This document shows positions 58,376 to 64,000 of a DNA stretch of 64,000 bases, in pieces. The notes below the pieces were generated by a model. That model did no database searches and had not been told where the DNA came from. It was given only the letters and a program-made list of their open reading frames with translations. A program made the translations under genes and the position numbers. How positions within the stretch are numbered: position 1 is the stretch's first letter; each line of letters begins with the position of its first letter. Origin of the DNA: Lycocorax pyrrhopterus obiensis (lineage: Eukaryota; Chordata; Aves; Passeriformes; Paradisaeidae); assembly GCA_014706295.1 (NCBI GenBank), contig JACSVZ010000024.1, forward strand, positions 7,297,487 through 7,361,486, read 5' to 3'.

Positions 58376-58887
58376 CTGCCTGTTTGCTACTTGGCACCGG
58401 GAGAGGAGAGAGGGGGAGGGAGGAAAAAGAATAATAGTGGTAATTAGTGTGGTGATAAGTGGGGTTGGGGATGGACATTCGGGAAGAGGGGGTGGGAGCC
58501 GGGAAACCAAGTTGCTCGGGGCCGGTATCTGGCCCCCGGTTGGGGATACCGGGGGTGGGTTGGCGCTGGTGGGGCACTGGGGTGCAGGTGGGAGACTTGG
58601 GGGGGATTGCAGAAAGGGGAAGCACTGGTCTGCGTTATTGGGATCGGTATCGGCGGTGGGTTGGGGGAGGTGGACTGGGGTGCGGGTGGTGGGAAACTGG
58701 GGTGCGAGGGGGAATTGGGGAGAGGGGAGCACGGGTTGCTGGGGATCGGTCCCCTGGGGATTTTGATGCTGGGGGATGGGAGGGGGGCCCGGGACGCCAC
58801 CTGGGGTGCGGACATACGGGAAGGAGCGGGCTGCGGATGGTGGTGGCTGTGGTAATTGGGAGCGACACTTACCTGATGGCGGCGGCG

Positions 58888-59454
58888 TTAGTGACACAAA
58901 CTTCTCTCGTCTTTGGTACGGAGCTCTGAGGCGAGTTCGGCCGCCTGCGGAGAGAGTGGACAGGGCTTAAGATCACCCCGGCGGCTCCTGGTCCCCATTC
59001 CTACCCATTCCCCACCAACACACTCGGGGACCCCGCAGCGACCCCATCTCGACGTGTTATCACCTCCGACCTAACGCATCCTCTCTCTCCCCAAATCGAC
59101 CTACCTACCCCCTCAGCCCGAAGCAACCCTTACCTTAAGGGAGAGTAGGGTGGCCTCGGAGGAGGGGTCGCGGCCCTTGGACCCCTCCTCCAGCACGATC
59201 TGGAGGTCGAAGATGTAGTCTATGACGTGCTGCAGGATCTCCACCTGGCTCACCTTGGTGCCTTGAGGGATGCCCGGCACCAGCTCCCGCAATTTGGAAT
59301 AGCAGTCGTTCATATCGTAGAGCAAGTTCATGGGCTCTTCCAAGGCCGGGCTCTTGTTGTGGCTGCCCCGGGCGATGGCCAAACTCTGCTCCGAGAGGCA
59401 GCAAACGGCCTCGTAGCAGCTCCGGACGGAGCGCACCGGGCTGATGGCTTTCAT
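58888..59454 (-). CDS. ID3: Inhibitor of DNA binding 3
   Basis: ID3 has a helix-loop-helix without a basic region; it sequesters E-proteins and blocks bHLH-driven differentiation. Coding exons 59134-59454 and 58888-58944 join in frame to 125 residues (human 119). It starts [20 protein letters not shown]. The HLH is about residues 41-88: [20 protein letters not shown], loop IPQGTKVS, then [20 protein letters not shown]. It ends [18 protein letters not shown], matching the ID3 C-terminus. The first exon ends CTTAAG|GTAAGG; intron 1 is 189 bp. Confidence 0.98.
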
Positions 59455-59661
59455 GGTGGGCTCAGAGCAGATCTGGAGATACAGGACGGGGGACGCCTAG
59501 GAGGCTCAGAGGCTATCGCAGCAGCGGGGGCTTTGCTGGGACCACCGAGCACCGGGACCGCCAAACCGGGCAGCTGTGGAGAGCCTCAACTGCCACCCTC
59601 CGGACGCCAAACCTTCGGATCTCGCTGGCAGAATAGGGAAGCGAGGAAGCCCCGCGCCGGC

Positions 59662-59669
59662 TTTATATA
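59662..59669 (-). promoter_or_regulatory. ID3: ID3 TATA box
   Basis: TATATAAA on minus, about 208 bp before the start codon, giving a predicted transcription start near 59635 and a 5'UTR of about 180 nt. Confidence 0.85.
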
Positions 59670-59852
59670 GGCAGCGCTACTTGACCACGCCCGCTACATG
59701 CAAATTATGAACTATACGACCCACTTTTATGTAAAATAACCATTAGTCTCGTCCCTTTTATGCAAACGAATCCCTAAACCCCGCCCCCGAATGTGAATGA
59801 GGCATCAAACCCCGCCCCTACACCTAAATGAAGCCTTAAACCCCCTCTACCT
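59667..59852 (-). promoter_or_regulatory. ID3: 31-bp repeat array upstream of ID3
   Basis: Units start at 59698, 59729, 59760, 59791 and 59822, exactly 31 bp apart, with a weaker unit at 59667 overlapping the TATA end. Most start with an octamer-like ATGCAAAT/ATGTAAAA/ATGCAAAC; several end in a GC box (CCCCGCCCC). Confidence 0.75.
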
Positions 59853-61513
59853 CACCCCCCCCCCCCAGCCCCCCAAACTGACCCTTGATGGCCAGAGCCG
59901 CCCGACGGGGGGTGACACGACCGAGCAGGTCCCCTTCCCCGTGGCCGGACTCCCAAACCTCTTGGGGACTATCCCCCCCTAAATCCCTTCCACACCTCAA
60001 CCCCAGCACCCCCAAACTGTCTCCTTCCCCTTCCCAGTGAATTCCCCCTATTTTTAGATAGGACGATGGGGTTTCCCCCCTCCCCACCTCCCTGTTTTAA
60101 GGAAATTAGTGCCGCCCTGTTCCTCAATCCGCTTCTCATCTGACCTCCAGACTTTCTGGCGTCAGGAATTATCTTGTGACCAGCAGAAAAAAATTAATTG
60201 CGGTAGAACTGAGGTTACGATGGAGAAACCAGATTTAGGTCAGCGCCTGCGAGAGGCCTGGAGGGTTTTTTATTTTGGAGGGGGGAGAGGAGATTTATAG
60301 GCAAAGGGGTTATCCCAGTAGAAGTGATGGGGGGGCGGGGGGGGAGGATGAAGAAAACTGCCCTCCCGAACCATCGCTGCCTCAAAACTTAGAGAATCGG
60401 AGAATGTCCATAGAAAAAGCCCGAGGCTGGAGCGATCTGGGGTCCCCGGTGGGTGTCACTGTAGCGGGTGTCACATGGAGGGGTCCTGTAGAAGTGACAG
60501 CCCCGCAGAAGTGACAGCTCCACAACACCCAGATTGTGAATCTGTATGAGCCCAAGGGGAAAAACCTCTCTCCCCCAAATATTGACTTCTGTGGGATTTA
60601 GTTACGGAGGGTGTTATGGGGGCTTAGTTATGAAAGTGCAGGAAGGGAATGTTGCAGCTGCGGGGGGGGGGGGGGGGGCACCCTGGGACCCTGCTCGGCC
60701 CAGGGGTCCCAGCTAATGAGGGGGGTGCAGGGGGGTGGGGGTACCGGCACCTGGACCAAATTTCTTGTGCCCACGGCAGCGATTTATTCTAGATCTGCCC
60801 AAATCCCGGTTCGGTAGTGCTGGGGTTTATTTCCACCCCCTCAAAGGGGTCTGGGGACTGCAGGCTGGAGGGCACCCCTCCTCCCCACATCTCCCCCAAG
60901 CCATGAGCTGCTCAACAGCCCCCCCAGGAAACCTTGAAAACAGCATCCAACACTTTTTGAGGTTGGATTATTTTTGTACCTTTAATTTCTTCCCCCCCCC
61001 GAATTTCCTGGGAAACTACCTCCGTGTAAAGGATGGCGGCTTGGGAAGAGGCATAATTACTCTCATTAACCTGTTTTGGGGCAAGAGCCAACAACCAACC
61101 CCCCCCAAAAATAAAAACAAAATAAAGTTAAAAAAGAATTAAACATCTTTTAAAAATAAATAATAAATGTAAAACTTAATGAAATTAACACAGATTTTAA
61201 AAATGCTTACAAAACATTTAAAAACTCTTTTCAGACCACCACCTGAATCCTTCTTACAACTTCCCCTCAATACAAAACAGCATCGTACAGCCTCTGCTTA
61301 TTCCCATACACCCCCTCTCATTTCCCGAGGGATTGGGGGGGGGAGAGGGGGGGGGCGCCTGAAAGGCTTCAGAGGGACTCGGAGGGGAGCTTTTGTTTGC
61401 AGGGGGGTTTTGTTGGCGGCGGTTCCCACAGGCCCTGCCTGGGCGGCGGGACCCGCTGCCTTTGCCCAGCTGTGGCCCGGGCCCTCCAGCTGTGTTGATC
61501 TAACTCCCGGCCC

Positions 61514-61529
61514 CAGACAGCCTGGCGCC
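61514..61529 (-). promoter_or_regulatory. ID3: ID3 upstream BMP response element
   Basis: On minus, GGCGCC-AGGCT-GTCTG matches the SMAD1/5-SMAD4 composite GRCGNC-N5-GTCTG exactly. It lies about 1.9 kb upstream of the predicted ID3 start, in a GC-rich block with an ACGTCA half-CRE nearby. BMP responsiveness of ID genes through such elements is established. Confidence 0.75.
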
Positions 61530-63235
61530 AGCCCTGCGCACGTCATGCATTCACAGAGGGATGCGTGGCCAAGGCAACCTCCTCCCCCCGCGTTCCCCCG
61601 CACCGTCCCCCCCCCGCCCCCCCCGCACCACCACCACCACCACCACGGCCACGCTGCCGCCATATTCCGGGGGGATTCATTCCAATCCTGGGATACCCCG
61701 AGTGTGTGAGAGGGCTGGGAGCACAGAGATGTTTTTATCCGATCACCCCGAGTTTGTGTCACGACCCCCCATCCCCCCGGATGCGTCACTTTTGACCGGG
61801 GGGCTCACTTTTAGGGTGCTGTCACACCGGCAGCTCCGGGTTTGGGGTGTCCTCAAGCAGCGGCTGCGGGGGGAGCGGATTTCTTGGCGTGGAGGAGAGA
61901 AAATGGGGAAGGGAGTGGGAATGCTCTGGAGCATGATGATTTCACGGTGTAAGGGCCCACACTGGGTGTTTTATTAAAAGGAAAACTAAAACAAGTAGGA
62001 GAAAAAGCAGGACCTGAGATTATCCACCTCGGCAAAGCACCCCAAAATTATATAAAGCCTCCCCAAGTCCCCTGGGGGAGGGGTGACCATGTACCCCCCT
62101 ACAGCTCAGCCATTGCTCCCCACCACCTTTCCCCCTTTCCTGGGAACGGATTTTAAATCCCAGGGGATTTGCCCACACTGCAAATACCTGCAGAGGTCTT
62201 CGCAGCTTGCAGGGGTGGCTCACAAGCAGCTGCTTCCCCCCGCCCCAAAACACTGTACCCCTTGGGCTTGGGTTTGGTTTGATTTTTTTTTTTTTCCCTG
62301 AAATAAGTCGGTCCAGGTGGCAGGATGTGAGGGATGTAACGTGGAGTGGAAAGGGCCAGATTCGGCCTGGCTGCTGCGGGGCAGGGAGGGCAAGCGTGAG
62401 GGTCCCCGTGTCCCGGGGGAACACCACCAGCATTTTGGGGGGAATTTCTTGTGTTTTGGAAGCTGGAGGCTGCCTGGAAGCACTGGCTGCGGGGAAGGGA
62501 TTTGGATGGGAGAGGGGAGGAACAGAGATGTGGCAGGGTGCCCAAGGCAGCTACAAAGGGAAGAGTTCTTCCCCAGGGGTCATCTGGATTCACTTTCAGA
62601 TGGGGCTGAGGTATAAATCCCACTTACCAGGGATCTTCGGAGACCCTCAGGATCCTTCAGGAGCAAGGGAAGCTGGGGGACCTGGCTAGCTATGCTCCGG
62701 CTCAGCACAACATGGGAACAAGAGCTCAGAGACTGATTCGTTGATTTTTGGAGATGCTTCGAGCCACAGACCGGGCACCCACATGGCATGGCACAGCAGC
62801 GATCCGAGGGAGTTTTGGTGCCAGAGAAGAAATCTAGATGGATGCTCAAGGGAAAAAAGGGATTCTGGCTTCTTAAAAGGGCTCTGAGATCTCTTTCCCA
62901 CCTTATTCCCACGGCCACATTTGGCATGGGGAGGCAGTCCAGTGGCATTTGGTGATCCCGCTGAACACTGGGTGGCAGCTCTCTTGACACCCCGATTCGT
63001 GCTGGGGCTGAGCGCTCCTGGATGGACAGTGGGTCCAGGATGGGCAGGGACAGGCAGGGACAGGCATCGTGGCCCTGCTCCGGCCATTAGTCACACAGAG
63101 AATGTGCTGAAAGGTCCCCGTGAAGTTTGGCAAACCCTCCCTGTAGCCACAGTGACACCCCTATCTTGAGCTATGATGTCCCGGATTTGGGGTGTTTCAG
63201 AATCAATAGGGATTATAAATTGGAGCTGGCAGACA

Positions 63236-63277
63236 TGGATGGATGGATGGATGGATGGATGGATGGATGGATGGATG
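63236..63277. repeat. (GGAT)n microsatellite
   Basis: About ten tandem GGAT units. Confidence 0.97.
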
Positions 63278-64000
63278 TCAGCGTCCGCAGCCCATGCAGA
63301 AAGGAGCCCGGCCCTAGCCACCTGTCTGCTCTGTGACTCAGTTTACCCCCCTCACCCACCACAGGGACCCTCCGCTAGAGCCAGACAATCCCGGAGGCTC
63401 CATAATGGGCCATGAACGGGGCTGGATGAGCAGACAAAGGGCAGAGAATTAGGGGGGAAACGGAGTGGCACCGCTGGGAATGTGCCCCCGAAAAGCGGTA
63501 GTGAGGTGCCCCCCCACCCCCACCCCCAAACCCTGTCACCGGGAGACCCGATCCGGCCCTGGGGAATGTGCGGCTGTTTGTGCAGGGGATTAGCCCCAGG
63601 GACCCCACCTCGGCCTGAGTGTCCCATCGAAACCCAGCCTGGAGGCAGCACCCAGGACACTCCCTGCAGGCGATCGTTAGGGACCAGAGTGAACCCTATG
63701 AGGCATTACCTTGTTCCAGAGTACCCAGGAGAGGAACACTCTCATCCCTCTGGAGGGGAACCAGGAACCATGACATTGACTGTGGCCAAGCTGCTCAGTC
63801 ACTGCCTATGTCTCAGTTTCCCCACATTTCCTCCCATCCAAAGCCCAGTCGGGAGCAGAGCCATGTCTCCATCACCTTCAGAGCCACAGGGAACCATATA
63901 TCCCCATGAGGGGTCAGAGCTGCTTCTTCAAGGCAAACCGTGGACACCTCCATTCCCTGCAGAGGAGAGGCTGGGACACTTGGAACATCCCCGGGTAGTT

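Larger units (their letters stand above)
59860..64000. other. ID3 upstream intergenic region
   Basis: No gene seen. It has a G17 tract (60662-60678), AT-rich sequence (61130-61240), a GC-rich block with the BMP element (61320-61690), a (CAC)n run and a GGAT microsatellite. Confidence 0.6.

Overview
The window is nuclear DNA from a bird. Many fragments match the bird/reptile CR1 retrotransposon: a core with 'GGTTGGATGGGGCTTGGAGC' or its complement, and ends built from ATTCTGTG units. The four protein genes are multi-exon vertebrate genes with short introns. The GC-rich, gene-dense character suggests a microchromosome. Gene order TCEA3 - ASAP3 - E2F2 - ID3 matches the block known from human 1p36. 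All four genes lie on the minus strand, so transcription runs from high to low coordinates.

Layout. 1-13,990: no gene recognised; CR1 pieces, short tandem repeats and possible conserved non-coding DNA. 13,999-21,900: TCEA3 (TFIIS-type elongation factor), 14 coding exons, with a TATA/MEF2-type promoter. 22,720-40,620: ASAP3 (BAR-PH-ArfGAP-ankyrin-SH3 protein), 26 coding exons that join in frame to 998 residues, CpG-rich start. 40,620-42,820: intergenic, low-complexity. 42,825-51,630: E2F2, six coding exons, 450 residues, with an E2F-site promoter. 51,650-57,830: no gene seen; tandem repeats, a long TG/CA tract and a CpG-rich patch. 57,840-59,690: ID3, two coding exons plus a third 3'UTR exon. 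59,690-64,000: ID3 upstream region.

The genes act separately: TCEA3 rescues stalled RNA polymerase II, ASAP3 switches off Arf GTPases at the membrane/actin interface, E2F2 drives S-phase genes, and ID3 blocks bHLH factors downstream of BMP/SMAD signalling. All exon boundaries below were read by eye from splice sites and checked for phase; every junction keeps the frame.

Best leads: (1) three perfect BMP-response-element composites (CAGAC-N5-GGCGCC), about 3 kb apart and in the same orientation, lying downstream of, inside and upstream of ID3; (2) five or six 31-bp repeats, each starting with an octamer-like motif and several ending in a GC box, directly upstream of the ID3 TATA box; (3) a complete SH3 domain in ASAP3, a domain the human protein has lost; (4) two AT-AC (U12-type) introns, in TCEA3 and E2F2; (5) a run of same-phase serine-rich exons in TCEA3, one with a duplicated splice donor.
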